Assembly: GCA_013214245.1 (NCBI GenBank)
Contig: JABSQE010000126.1
Location: 1 to 10,828, forward strand
Direction of reading: 5' to 3'
Length of the DNA stretch: 10,828 nt
Source of the DNA: Hyphomicrobiaceae bacterium
GTDB taxonomy: Bacteria; Pseudomonadota; Alphaproteobacteria; Rhizobiales; Hyphomicrobiaceae
The notes below the pieces were generated by a model that made no database searches, was not told where the DNA came from, and worked only from the letters and a program-made list of their open reading frames with translations. Shown piece by piece: positions 1-7,346 of the stretch. A program made the position numbers and the translations under genes. Numbering within the stretch: the first letter of the stretch is position 1; each line of letters opens with the position of its first letter.

Positions 1-879
1 ACTGGTGGTTTCGCTGATTTAGATCGAGTGCACCAATGGACACTCAGTTTTCTTGCTGATAGTCCACAGGGTTATCGTTATCAAGAGTTGGCCGATCGGA
101 TTACTGAAGCTTTAGATTTTATTAATGCTTGCGGGCTTACATCGAATAAATCAGAGGTCTTGGGCCAAGTTCCATTTTATACTAGCCACGAGGCACTCCT
201 ATTGGGATATGAACAAGCTTTGACACGCGTCGATTCTATCTCAGGTGATTACTACTCTACATCTGGACATTTTGTTTGGATTGGAGATCGGACCCGCCAA
301 CTGGATCATGCGCACGTAGAATACTGTCGTGGTATAAAAAATCCTATTGGTTTGAAATGCGGTCCAAGTATGGAGCCAGATGTTCTAATTAAACTTATTT
401 CTGTTCTAAATCCAGAAAACGAACCAGGTAGACTTACTCTTATTTGTCGCTTTGGAGACGATAAGGTTGGAGCTTGTCTCCCAAAATTGATCCGCGCAGT
501 AAAAGCAGAAGCTAGAAAGGTAATATGGTCGTGTGATCCTATGCATGGGAATACTCTAACATCGCAAACTGGCTATAAAACACGACCCTTCGAGCGAATT
601 CTAAATGAAGTTAATACTTTCTTTGACGTGCATGCAAATGAAGGAACTCATGCTGGCGGTATTCATGTTGAAATGACTGGTAAAGACGTTACAGAGTGCA
701 CGGGAGGGGCCTGTTCAATAACAGAAAAAGATTTACACAATCGTTATCATACACATTGTGATCCGCGTTTAAATGCTGACCAAGCTCTTGAATTAGCATT
801 TCTTATAGCTGAGCGTTTAAAGAGAATTCGCGTTAGAAGAATTAAACCTAATTCTGATCTAAGGGTAACTATAGGTTAA
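1..879 (+). CDS. aroG: Class II 3-deoxy-7-phosphoheptulonate (DAHP) synthase, C-terminal part
   Basis: This enzyme condenses phosphoenolpyruvate with erythrose 4-phosphate in the cytoplasm, the first committed step of the shikimate pathway to aromatic amino acids. The frame is open from base 1, so the gene starts outside the window; 292 residues are present and the class II family is usually about 450-470, so roughly the first third is missing. Counting from base 1, visible family motifs are WIGDRTR (residues 93-99, PEP-phosphate arginine), GLKCGPS with the active-site lysine (K119), CRFGDDK (R150), DPMHGN with the metal-ligand histidine (H182), HVEMTG with the metal-ligand glutamate (E224) and CDPRLN with the metal-ligand aspartate (D254). 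The catalytic cysteine near the N terminus lies off the window. The GTG at 28 is internal and is not the start. No damage is seen; the gene ends in TAA. The symbol aroG follows class II usage; aroF is also used in some genomes. Confidence 0.95.
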   Translation, partial: TGGFADLDRVHQWTLSFLADSPQGYRYQELADRITEALDFINACGLTSNKSEVLGQVPFYTSHEALLLGYEQALTRVDSISGDYYSTSGHFVWIGDRTRQLDHAHVEYCRGIKNPIGLKCGPSMEPDVLIKLISVLNPENEPGRLTLICRFGDDKVGACLPKLIRAVKAEARKVIWSCDPMHGNTLTSQTGYKTRPFERILNEVNTFFDVHANEGTHAGGIHVEMTGKDVTECTGGACSITEKDLHNRYHTHCDPRLNADQALELAFLIAERLKRIRVRRIKPNSDLRVTIG

Positions 880-1581
880 ACTTACCTAAGGTATCTCATA
901 AGAGCGCAGAATAGCCATACAAGATAAGCTTAAGTATTGTGCTGCAGTCACAGAGTGCGCTTATAAAACGTTAATGTTTTGAAACACATTGAATCGTCAA
1001 GAGAATTACTAACCTAAGTTATGGTAATTTTAGATAATTGGTCATGTTTTATAGTGTGTCTTTTAAGTTTTAGTATCTTTTTTAGCCAACATAGACTACG
1101 TCTGGAATGATCATGAAAAAAGGACTTAGAAGAATGTCCTAGTACCTATACTATTTTATATAGATGGCAGAACAATTAGATAATTAAAACATAAAAATAT
1201 GGACTACTAAAGATTATTTATTATTTCTACGTTAGCTTTGTATTTACGTCCTTGGCCAATTTTTATTTCTGTCCAAAAAAGCTTTATAGTAGGTATTTTA
1301 GAATTCTAATCTTGACCTGTTTAATTTTAAAATGTTTTCTTAGATAGATTCTATCATGAAACATGCTTCAAGTTTTTTTATCTTGTACTGATTATTAACT
1401 CGCTCATTCTTCAGGTTAAAATTATATAACATTTTGGCTTTACTATCTTTATGTAAATATATCACTCTGACAATAGAGTAATTCCCTTCTGAAAACTGTA
1501 ATGGAGATTAACGAAGCAGAGTAGTATTTCACTGTAAACAAGCTTTAAATCAACTAGGGATTCAGGTTGCATGTCTTGATA

Positions 1582-1627
1582 TGAAGGATGCTTCCTTCAA
1601 AGTCTGTTTTATGTGAAAAATTCACAT
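1582..1627. repeat. Two tandem short hairpins in spacer
   Basis: The first hairpin pairs TGAAGGA (1582-1588) with TCCTTCA (1593-1599) around the loop TGCT. The second pairs ATGTGAA (1611-1617) with TTCACAT (1621-1627) around AAA. Both stems are perfect seven-pair helices, only 11 bases apart. On the plus strand the second is followed by a T-rich tract (TTTACTTTC). They could be the 3' end of an unknown transcript, or decay products. Single stems of this length are expected by chance in AT-rich DNA, so only the tandem arrangement is notable. Confidence 0.35.
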
Positions 1628-2076
1628 TTACTTTCTTTCACTTACAGTTATGATAACTTTTTTTATCACTAATTATTAATAATAATAACTATTCTTTAAA
1701 GTTTAGTACATTATGAAGTATAAATCTTTTTGTGGGCTAAAGTTATATTTAGAAGCTCTAAATTACAACGGACTTCCGAATTTCTAACAGTGAGTAAATT
1801 TAACAGTTTATTCACTTTCAGTAATTTAATTTTTTGACTTTTTATTGAAGCTTCTAGGAGTTAGCAGTAACTAACTTGGTGGTGAACATGCTCTAATCTC
1901 AATTTTTATTAGAATTGATACTAAAAACATTTCTGCTAAGATACGAGGTCAATCTAGAAATTGATAAGCATAAAAACGTGTGCAAGAAAATGTTACTTAA
2001 GTCAATAAAATTGTTAGTATTTACATGTTCGGATACCATTGAAGTTTTACTTAATATTGTAAATTCTAGACTAGAA

Positions 2077-2111
2077 AGCTGGCTAACTCATGATGACATT
2101 TTTAGCCAGCT
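2077..2111 (-). terminator. Ten-pair hairpin downstream of deaD, possible terminator
   Basis: AGCTGGCTAA (2077-2086) is perfectly complementary to TTAGCCAGCT (2102-2111), with a 15-base loop. Read on the minus strand it begins about 40 bases after the deaD stop codon and is followed by only TTTC, so it would be a weak intrinsic terminator or a 3'-end stabilising stem. Half of its pairs are G-C, unusual for this spacer. It lies inside the open stretch ending at 2130, a further reason not to call that a gene. Confidence 0.4.
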
Positions 2112-2152
2112 ATTACTCTTTATAGAATAAGTGGAATTTAGTTACAGTTTTT

Positions 2153-3961
2153 TTATTTAGCGAGGGCTACGCTTGCAACATAATCTGGCTTCCTTTTAAT
2201 CTTACGAGGCTTTGAATTACGTTTCGTAGGGCTGGGTTTTACACTAAGTGATTTATCATTTAATGTCTCTGCTGAAGATTTTGTTTCAGACCGAGGTTTG
2301 CGTTTTGATATGTTTCGTGAAGTTTCAGAAATGTTACGCCTGCGCGGCTTATCTCTTATGAAATCTGGAACAGATAAAAGGCGCCTTACTTGAATATTTT
2401 TTTGTAGAGTTTTGCTAGGTCCAAGATTAGTAAAAAATGTATCCGCACTAGTGGCATCAATTTCTACAAAAGTCTCATCTTGCTGTATTCTTATTGCTCC
2501 AATATCAGATCTAGATAGTTGACCGATTTTGCATAATAACGGCAACAGCCAACCGGGCTCTGCATTATGCTTGCGTCCTACAGAAAGTGAAAACCACACA
2601 CTTCTTACAAAGTTTTCTCTTAGTCTGCGACTTCGCTTTTCTGGTAAGTCTACCTCATGTAACTCTTCCGGAGATGACTGTCCTTGACGCACAGTGGATA
2701 CAAAAGCTCTAGCGATTTGTTCTGCGCTATATTTAGACATCAGTTGTTTAATTAGATCATCATCAATGTTTAGTGGATCTTTCTCAAACGATTTATGGGC
2801 CAGTAAGCGAGCATTGTCGCGCTCCATAACTTCTTGAGCTGAAGGGGGACGTCCCCATGTCGCTGATATTTTTGTATTTGACAGTAAACGTTCCGCAACA
2901 CGATGTTTATTTCGCGGAACAACCACGATACTTACACCTTTACGTCCAGCTCGACCTGTACGCCCGCTACGATGTAAAAGTGTCTCTGTATTCGTAGGTA
3001 AGTCTGCATGAATTACTAACTCAAGATTTGGAAGATCAATCCCTCGGGCAGCTACATCTGTTGCAACACAAATTCGTGCACGACCGTCGCGCATAGCTTG
3101 TAAAGCATGAGAGCGTTCTGTTTGTGTTAGCTCACCAGATAGAGCTACTACAGAAAACCCTCTATTCCTGAAGCGGGAAGTTATATGGTTTACAGTTGCA
3201 CGCGTTGCGCAAAATATAATACTATTTTGAGCTTCATAGAAACGCAGGATATTAACAATAGCATTTTCACGATCGCTTGGGGAGGTTACGAGCGCTCGAT
3301 ATTCTATGTCACTGTGCTGCTCTTTATCTGCCGCTGTTGAAATGCGTACAGCTTCTCGTTGATACCTTCGTGCAAGTTGTGCAATTTCTGATGACACTGT
3401 AGCGGAAAATAGTAAGGTACGTCTGTTGTCTGGGGTCGCAGCTAAAATAAACTCTAGGTCTTCACGGAAACCAAGGTCGAGCATTTCATCAGCTTCATCT
3501 AATACTATCGCATTAATATCTGCAATATTGAGAGAACAACGCTGAATATGATCTTTTAAGCGTCCTGGTGTTCCCACAACTATGTGCGTTCCTTTCTCTA
3601 AGAGGCGCCTCTCCATCCGCATATCCATGCCGCCTACACAAGATCCGATGGTAGCACCAGTTTTCGCATAAAGCCAATTTAGCTCTCTCTTAATCTGCAG
3701 CGCTAGCTCTCTAGTGGGCGCCACGATTAGCGCTAACGGAGATGTTGCTTTCGAGAATGATTCGTTATCACCGAGTAGAGTCTCTGAAATTGCAAGTCCA
3801 AATGCAACTGTTTTACCTGAGCCAGTCTGTGCTGAAACTAGAAGATCTCTGTTACCTAACTCTGGTACAAGCACAGCTTTTTGCACCGGGGTCATGCTAT
3901 TATAATCTCGCGAGATCATAGCGTCACGAAGCGTTGGAATAACGCCATCAAATTCATTCAT
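2153..3961 (-). CDS. deaD: DEAD-box ATP-dependent RNA helicase, DeaD/CsdA type with DbpA-like RNA-binding domain
   Basis: This cytoplasmic ATP-dependent helicase unwinds short RNA duplexes; in other bacteria DeaD acts in ribosome assembly, mRNA decay and cold adaptation. The 602 residues contain the full motif set: Q motif TPVQ (24-27), Walker A AQTGSGKT (44-51), PTREL (82-86), TPGR (131-134), DEAD (155-158), SAT (186-188), ATDVAARGID (300-309) and HRSGRTGR (330-337). Residues about 454-528 match the DbpA RNA-binding fold, and the tail from about 537 is rich in Lys/Arg/Ser. The ATG at 3961 is supported by AGAAGG (3976-3971, minus strand) nine bases upstream. It lies 325 bp downstream of tex on the same strand, so shared transcription is possible but its own promoter is likelier. 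No broken motif is seen. The family is certain; DeaD rather than another long DEAD-box helicase is likely from the C-terminal domain. Confidence 0.94.
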   Translation of the reverse strand: MNEFDGVIPTLRDAMISRDYNSMTPVQKAVLVPELGNRDLLVSAQTGSGKTVAFGLAISETLLGDNESFSKATSPLALIVAPTRELALQIKRELNWLYAKTGATIGSCVGGMDMRMERRLLEKGTHIVVGTPGRLKDHIQRCSLNIADINAIVLDEADEMLDLGFREDLEFILAATPDNRRTLLFSATVSSEIAQLARRYQREAVRISTAADKEQHSDIEYRALVTSPSDRENAIVNILRFYEAQNSIIFCATRATVNHITSRFRNRGFSVVALSGELTQTERSHALQAMRDGRARICVATDVAARGIDLPNLELVIHADLPTNTETLLHRSGRTGRAGRKGVSIVVVPRNKHRVAERLLSNTKISATWGRPPSAQEVMERDNARLLAHKSFEKDPLNIDDDLIKQLMSKYSAEQIARAFVSTVRQGQSSPEELHEVDLPEKRSRRLRENFVRSVWFSLSVGRKHNAEPGWLLPLLCKIGQLSRSDIGAIRIQQDETFVEIDATSADTFFTNLGPSKTLQKNIQVRRLLSVPDFIRDKPRRRNISETSRNISKRKPRSETKSSAETLNDKSLSVKPSPTKRNSKPRKIKRKPDYVASVALAK

Positions 3962-4019
3962 TGAGTTTTGCCTTCTATAGTATAAGGCACAACGTAGTTA
4001 TAGGCTAACATCGCTCTTA

Positions 4020-4048
4020 ATAGCAGCTGTCCTAGACGGTCATGCCAA
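4020..4048 (-). promoter_or_regulatory. Candidate sigma70-type promoter for deaD
   Basis: Read on the minus strand, TTGGCA (4048-4043) matches five of six bases of the -35 consensus. It is followed after 17 bases by TGCTAT (4025-4020), a poor -10 box matching three of six. Transcription would start near 4013 and give a leader of about 50 bases ahead of the deaD ATG. The -35 box and the spacing support the call; the -10 box is weak. Confidence 0.25.
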
Positions 4049-4099
4049 TTTATTTAATTTAAACTTTGCTTTTTCATTACCATTATGAACTGTATATGA

Positions 4100-4113
4100 T
4101 TGCATATATGCAA
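4100..4113. repeat. 14-base perfect palindrome upstream of deaD
   Basis: TTGCATATATGCAA equals its own reverse complement. It lies about 140 bases upstream of the deaD start and could be a dimeric repressor site. One or two perfect 14-base palindromes are expected by chance in 10 kb of DNA at about 70% AT, so it is only a candidate. Confidence 0.3.
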
Positions 4114-4286
4114 AGCTAAACTTTAAAATCACCAAATGCTTACTTAGTTACTAATCGTCAAGTTGTTTTCTCTATGCGACTTAGAGCTGCATCTATAAGC
4201 CCTATACACAATGTCTTTGATCGTAGATATGTTTACTATCCTAATAATAATATAGAATGCTTTCATTACTAATTAGAAAATTTCGC

Positions 4287-6455
4287 TTATATTGAATTAG
4301 ATTTCATTGATAAAGCAACCCTTTTGCGTTCGATATCTATCTTTTTTACTATAACCTTAACGATATCTCCTGTTTTGACGATCTCTCGTGGGTCTCTAGT
4401 GAATGTGTCAGACAATTCGGATACATGCACGAGACCCCCCTGATGGATACCAATATCAACGAAAGCACCAAATGCTGTTACGTTTGTTATGACCCCTTCA
4501 AGTAGCATACCCTCCTGCAAATCTGATATGTTCTCAACACCGTCAGTGAATTTCACTATTTTAAATTCAGGTCGTGGATCACGACCTGGTTTTTCTAGTT
4601 CCTTAACGATATCGCACAATGTTGGTAACCCAAAGTGGTCTCCTACAAAGTTTGATGGATTTAGTGTCCTTAGAAAAGGTACATCGCCAATAATTGATCG
4701 GACAGGTCTATTAGTAGCGCGGGCAATTTTTTCGACAACACCGTAGGCTTCTGGATGAACAGCGGAAGCATCAAGTACATTAATTCCATTCATAATGCGT
4801 AAAAAACCCGCAGCCTGTTCAAATACTTTTGGGCCAATACGTGGCACTTTTTTTATTTCATTGCGATCTTTGAACGGTCCATTTTCATCTCGATAGTTAA
4901 TTATATTGCGCGCAATGGTTGCATTAAGACCAGCGACATAAGTGAGCAAAGTCTCTGATGCAGTATTGATATCAACACCTACGGAGTTAACGCAGTCTTG
5001 CACTACTGATACTAAAGATTGTGCAAGCTCATTCTGGTTAACGTCATGCTGATACTGACCTACACCAATAGATTTAGGTGCTATTTTCACAAGCTCTGAA
5101 AGAGGGTCCTGTAGACGACGAGCAATTGATACAGCACCCCGGAGGGAGACATCAAGGCTAGGAAATTCGTCAGCTGCCAGTTGTGAAGCAGAATAGACCG
5201 ACGCGCCTGCTTCTGAAACTACAACCTTAGTAGCTCTTATATTCGACCCTGAGTTGATTAGATCAACTACCAACCTATCCGTCTCACGACTAGCTGTGCC
5301 ATTACCAATTGCGATAAATTCTACATCGTGTATTATACATAATTTTGATAACTTTTCGATTGAATCATGCCATTTATGATAAGGAGCATGTGGGTAAACT
5401 ATATGAGTATCAAGAATTTTTCCAGCGTTACTCACGATAGCAACTTTTACTCCAGTTTTTAGTCCTGGGTCCAAACCCATAGTCGTTCGCGGACCTGCTG
5501 GTGCAGCAAGGAGTATCTCTCTGAGATTGGATCTGAATATTTTTATAGCAGCCATGTCAGACTGCTCTTTTAATCGTGATAATAAACTTGTTGTCAATGA
5601 TGGATGCAGTTTTTTTTTCCATGCTGCTTCAGTTGTTTGTATAAGCCACTTGTCAGCAGCTCTTTGATGATCTGTTATACCGAAATGCGACATAATTAAA
5701 TCAATGAATGGGTGTTGCATCCAGCCTTGAGGCAGATCAACATCAATAGACAGGGCAAGTATACCATCTCTTCGTCCACGAAATAGCGCCAAAGCTCGAT
5801 GAGAAGGCACGCTATTTAGAGTCTGGCGAAAATTAAAATAGTCTTTATATTTCAAGGAGCTTTCCAGATTAGCTTTGGACAGTTTGGCTGATATAAAGCC
5901 ATTGCGCCACAGCAATTCACGCAACTGATTTACTAGTAGTGGATCTTCACAAATATTTTCAATAAGAATTGAACGTGCTCCATCTAAAGCTGCATGTATC
6001 TCGGAAGTTGACGCATTTGTGTTACAATATTGCTTAGCCTTCTCCAAAGGAACGAGATTCGGATTATTCAGCAGAGAGTTAGCCAAACTTTCAAGTCCCG
6101 CTTTTCTTGCAATTTGTGCTTTAGTGTGTCTTTTTTGTTTAAATGGAGCATATATTTCTTCAAGACTTCTACTGTCTTCTGTTGCTAAAATAGACTTCTT
6201 CAAATTTTCAGAAAGTTTGCCTTGGTTGCGAATTGATTTTAGGATTGTAGCTTTACGTTCAGCTAAACATTGCAGATATTTGAGCCTTCGCTCAAGAATA
6301 CGAAGCTGCGTATCGTCAAGGCTGCCGGTTTTCTCTTTCCGATACCGAGCAATAAATGGTATAGTCACACCCTGCTTTAGTAGCTCTATTGTTGCTACAA
6401 CTTGTTTCTCACCGATATTTAGTTCAGTTGCTATAAGCTTTTCAATAAATAACAT
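4287..6455 (-). CDS. tex: Tex family transcription accessory / S1 RNA-binding protein
   Basis: Tex is a conserved cytoplasmic nucleic-acid-binding protein associated with RNA polymerase; family members affect transcript levels and stress tolerance, but the biochemical role is not fully settled. The 722 residues follow the family order: helical Tex N-domain (about 1-185, starting with an EKLIATEL...IPFIARYRKE pattern), a YqgF/RNase H-like fold (about 322-450, with GLDPGLKTG at 327-335 and GNGTASRETD at 384-393), GVGQYQHDV (464-472), a helix-hairpin-helix region (about 487-560) and a C-terminal S1 domain (about 645-718, VTAFGAFVDIG at 659-669). Many homologues reach about 770 residues because of a basic C-terminal tail; here the protein stops right after the S1 domain. 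The ATG at 6455 fits the usual family N terminus, although the ribosome binding site is poor (GCGGAA, well upstream). An out-of-frame ATG lies eight bases earlier. Transcribed divergently from gapR. Confidence 0.95.
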   Translation of the reverse strand: MLFIEKLIATELNIGEKQVVATIELLKQGVTIPFIARYRKEKTGSLDDTQLRILERRLKYLQCLAERKATILKSIRNQGKLSENLKKSILATEDSRSLEEIYAPFKQKRHTKAQIARKAGLESLANSLLNNPNLVPLEKAKQYCNTNASTSEIHAALDGARSILIENICEDPLLVNQLRELLWRNGFISAKLSKANLESSLKYKDYFNFRQTLNSVPSHRALALFRGRRDGILALSIDVDLPQGWMQHPFIDLIMSHFGITDHQRAADKWLIQTTEAAWKKKLHPSLTTSLLSRLKEQSDMAAIKIFRSNLREILLAAPAGPRTTMGLDPGLKTGVKVAIVSNAGKILDTHIVYPHAPYHKWHDSIEKLSKLCIIHDVEFIAIGNGTASRETDRLVVDLINSGSNIRATKVVVSEAGASVYSASQLAADEFPSLDVSLRGAVSIARRLQDPLSELVKIAPKSIGVGQYQHDVNQNELAQSLVSVVQDCVNSVGVDINTASETLLTYVAGLNATIARNIINYRDENGPFKDRNEIKKVPRIGPKVFEQAAGFLRIMNGINVLDASAVHPEAYGVVEKIARATNRPVRSIIGDVPFLRTLNPSNFVGDHFGLPTLCDIVKELEKPGRDPRPEFKIVKFTDGVENISDLQEGMLLEGVITNVTAFGAFVDIGIHQGGLVHVSELSDTFTRDPREIVKTGDIVKVIVKKIDIERKRVALSMKSNSI

Positions 6456-6547
6456 TTTTCATATGTATTCCGCTTTGGCAGTAAACTCAACTAGATTGTT
6501 TTTTTAAGGTGAAGACTTGATTTGTATCCCTTAGCACAAGTAGAATG

Positions 6548-6687
6548 TGAGTGTAATTTTCAAATAATTAAAATCTTATGATGACAAAAAAGTATATATT
6601 AATTTACAGAATTAATTTTTTAATAAAAAATTAATCATTTAATTATATTGTTACTAAAAAATAAAAAAAATTGTAAATTCACACTCA
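6548..6687. repeat. Nested inverted repeats in the tex-gapR regulatory region
   Basis: The outer left arm (6548-6563, TGAGTGTAATTTTCAA) and outer right arm (6671-6687, TTGTAAATTCACACTCA) are inverted copies differing by one base change and one inserted base. Between them lies a perfect palindrome, ATTAATTTTTT (6611-6621) and AAAAAATTAAT (6625-6635), around AAT. The centres of the outer and inner pairs are only about six bases apart. Each outer arm, read outward, starts with a TTG(A/T)AA -35-like box pointing at the gene on its side. The inner palindrome could be chance in near-pure AT DNA; the outer pair, with its TGAGTGT core, is harder to dismiss. It could be a shared operator, a cruciform or an old insertion scar; no target-site duplication is visible. 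Confidence 0.5.
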
Positions 6688-6700
6688 TTACTGGTAATAT
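6671..6700 (+). promoter_or_regulatory. Candidate extended -10 promoter for gapR
   Basis: TTGTAA (6671-6676) is a four-of-six -35 box, followed after 18 bases by TAATAT (6695-6700), a four-of-six -10 box preceded by TGG, which fits the extended -10 motif TGn. The start point would be near 6707, giving a leader of about 80 bases. The -35 box and spacer coincide with the right arm of the inverted repeat, so a protein bound there would block polymerase. Confidence 0.4.
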
Positions 6701-6788
6701 TTAAATTTATTTAGTTATATGATTTAAATAAGCTTGTATTTAGAGAAAACTCTCTTCGTTTTTAATACTACTTTACAAAGGCAAGATA

Positions 6789-7070
6789 ATGACAGCTCTT
6801 CATGGTTCGACACAAGTACAACTTCGTCAATTTATAGAACAAATCGAGCGATTAGAGGAAGAAAAAAAAGAGATTTCTGATAATATTCGCGATAAGCTTG
6901 CCGAAGCTAAAGCAGAAGGTTTTGATTTAAAAATAATACGTGAAATTTTGAAGCTTAGAAAAAAATCAAAAGATGATCGTGACGAGGAGGAAGCTCTGCT
7001 CGCTACCTATTTGCACGCACTCGGCATGATAAGTAACGAAAGTTTAGGTCATAATTTTCAAGCAATTTAA
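6789..7070 (+). CDS. gapR: GapR family (DUF2312) nucleoid-associated DNA-binding protein
   Basis: In Caulobacter, GapR is an essential nucleoid protein that binds AT-rich and overtwisted DNA ahead of replication and transcription forks and assists topoisomerases. The 93 residues match the family along its length: a glutamate/lysine-rich coiled-coil helix (about 9-42, with QLRQFIEQIERLEEEKKEI), the KAEGFDLKIIREILKLRK segment (41-58) and the C-terminal EALLATYLHALGM helix (68-80). About 13 residues follow LHALGM, a little longer than I expect for the family. The ATG is supported by AAAGG (6777-6781) seven bases upstream. It is a single-gene unit: divergent from tex, with a probable terminator at 7178-7214. 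The promoter region is strongly AT-rich, the kind of DNA GapR itself binds, so autoregulation is plausible but is inference. Confidence 0.93.
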   Translation: MTALHGSTQVQLRQFIEQIERLEEEKKEISDNIRDKLAEAKAEGFDLKIIREILKLRKKSKDDRDEEEALLATYLHALGMISNESLGHNFQAI

Positions 7071-7177
7071 TTTTAGGTTTATGCTTTGAATGCAAGAATG
7101 TAATGTAACGGCTTCTTTAGTAGTAGTCGAGTTCTTAAGTATCGGGAAAAATTATTGTATACTATGAGTTAGGCTGT

Positions 7178-7214
7178 ATCAGAAAATTTAAAACATTTTC
7201 TGGATCATTTTTTT
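7178..7214 (+). terminator. Probable Rho-independent terminator of gapR
   Basis: CAGAAAAT (7180-7187) pairs perfectly with ATTTTCTG (7195-7202) around a seven-base loop. Allowing one bulged G, ATC/GAT extends the stem by two further pairs beyond the C-G pair. A run of seven T residues (7208-7214) follows. It is about 110 bases beyond the gapR stop on the same strand. The stem is AT-rich, which lowers confidence, but hairpin plus T run is the expected layout. Confidence 0.5.
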
Positions 7215-7277
7215 ACAAATTCGAACTATCATTACCTACTTTATATTCAGAAGTAAGATTTTACTGATTTAGGTTAC

Positions 7278-7346
7278 ATAACTGCACTAAGCAGTTATTA
7301 TACTAGCACTTCATCTTTGGCTTTTTTCGCTAAGTTTGATAGTGCT
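7278..7346 (+). repeat. Pair of adjacent hairpins in spacer, function unknown
   Basis: The first hairpin is a perfect eight-pair stem, ATAACTGC (7278-7285) with GCAGTTAT (7291-7298), around ACTAA. The second starts six bases later: AGCACT (7305-7310) pairs with AGTGCT (7341-7346), then ATC with GAT, then TTGGC with GCTAA around a T-rich loop, giving an interrupted long stem. Two stems in tandem could be a small structured RNA or untranslated element. Stems of this size also arise by chance, and the family is not one I recognise. Confidence 0.3.

Larger units (their letters stand above)
880..2152. other. 1.27 kb AT-rich spacer without a convincing gene
   Basis: This gap separates the end of the DAHP synthase gene from the end of the minus-strand deaD gene. 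Stop codons are frequent in all frames I read. The longest open stretch (about 77 codons ending at 2130, TTG start, no ribosome binding site) is what chance gives in such AT-rich DNA. I saw no tRNA-like fold, transposase fragment or CRISPR repeat. It does contain several hairpins: 1582-1599, 1611-1627, 2077-2111, and a weak five-pair stem at 1121-1140 that on the minus strand is followed by a T run. A decayed gene is a reasonable guess for so long a gap, but I could not recognise one. Confidence 0.6.
3962..4286. other. Spacer between tex and deaD
   Basis: These 325 bases separate two minus-strand genes. I see no open frame and no RNA gene. The side near deaD holds the helicase ribosome binding site and a weak promoter candidate. 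A 14-base palindrome lies at 4100-4113. I found no convincing intrinsic terminator after tex: no strong stem is followed by a T run on the minus strand. Confidence 0.6.
6456..6788. other. Divergent, very AT-rich spacer between tex and gapR
   Basis: This spacer must contain the promoters of both tex (minus) and gapR (plus). From about 6560 to 6740 it is almost pure A/T, much richer than the neighbouring genes. It holds the nested inverted repeats at 6548-6687, a gapR promoter candidate at 6671-6700 and a small hairpin AGAGA/TCTCT (6742-6755) in the gapR leader. No open frame or RNA gene is seen. I could not place a convincing -10 box for tex. Confidence 0.7.

Noticed and set aside
1207..1305. 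Short minus-strand open stretch containing a coding-looking string (TEIKIGQGRKYKANVEI) and ending at TAG 1209-1207
   Set aside because: About 33 codons, no start codon or family I can name. It could be a gene remnant, but I have no evidence beyond impression; a translated search would settle it.
1521..1616. Plus-strand open stretch (HCKQALNQLGIQVACLDM) in the first spacer
   Set aside because: Only about 32 codons between stops, no start site, overlaps the tandem hairpins; treated as chance.
1915..2130. Open frame of 71 codons with TTG start in the first spacer
   Set aside because: No ribosome binding site, no recognisable family, Leu/Ile/Lys-heavy composition as expected from AT-rich noise, and its end overlaps the strong hairpin at 2077-2111. 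At about 70% AT roughly one chance frame this long is expected in the spacers.
6019..6507. 162-codon plus-strand frame opposite the tex N-domain
   Set aside because: Antisense to a clearly conserved protein; Ser/Phe-rich composition is typical of reverse-frame shadows.
6548..6687. A MITE or small insertion element bounded by the inverted arms
   Set aside because: No target-site duplication at the ends, no second copy in the window, and the position in a divergent promoter region fits a regulatory explanation better.
7135..7163. Promoter-like TTAAGT-17-TATACT after gapR
   Set aside because: It points straight into the terminator-like hairpin at 7178-7214 with no gene close behind; the -35 matches only three of six bases.
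7216..7230. T-loop-like TTCGAAC suggesting a tRNA
   Set aside because: No acceptor stem, D-arm or anticodon stem can be built around it.
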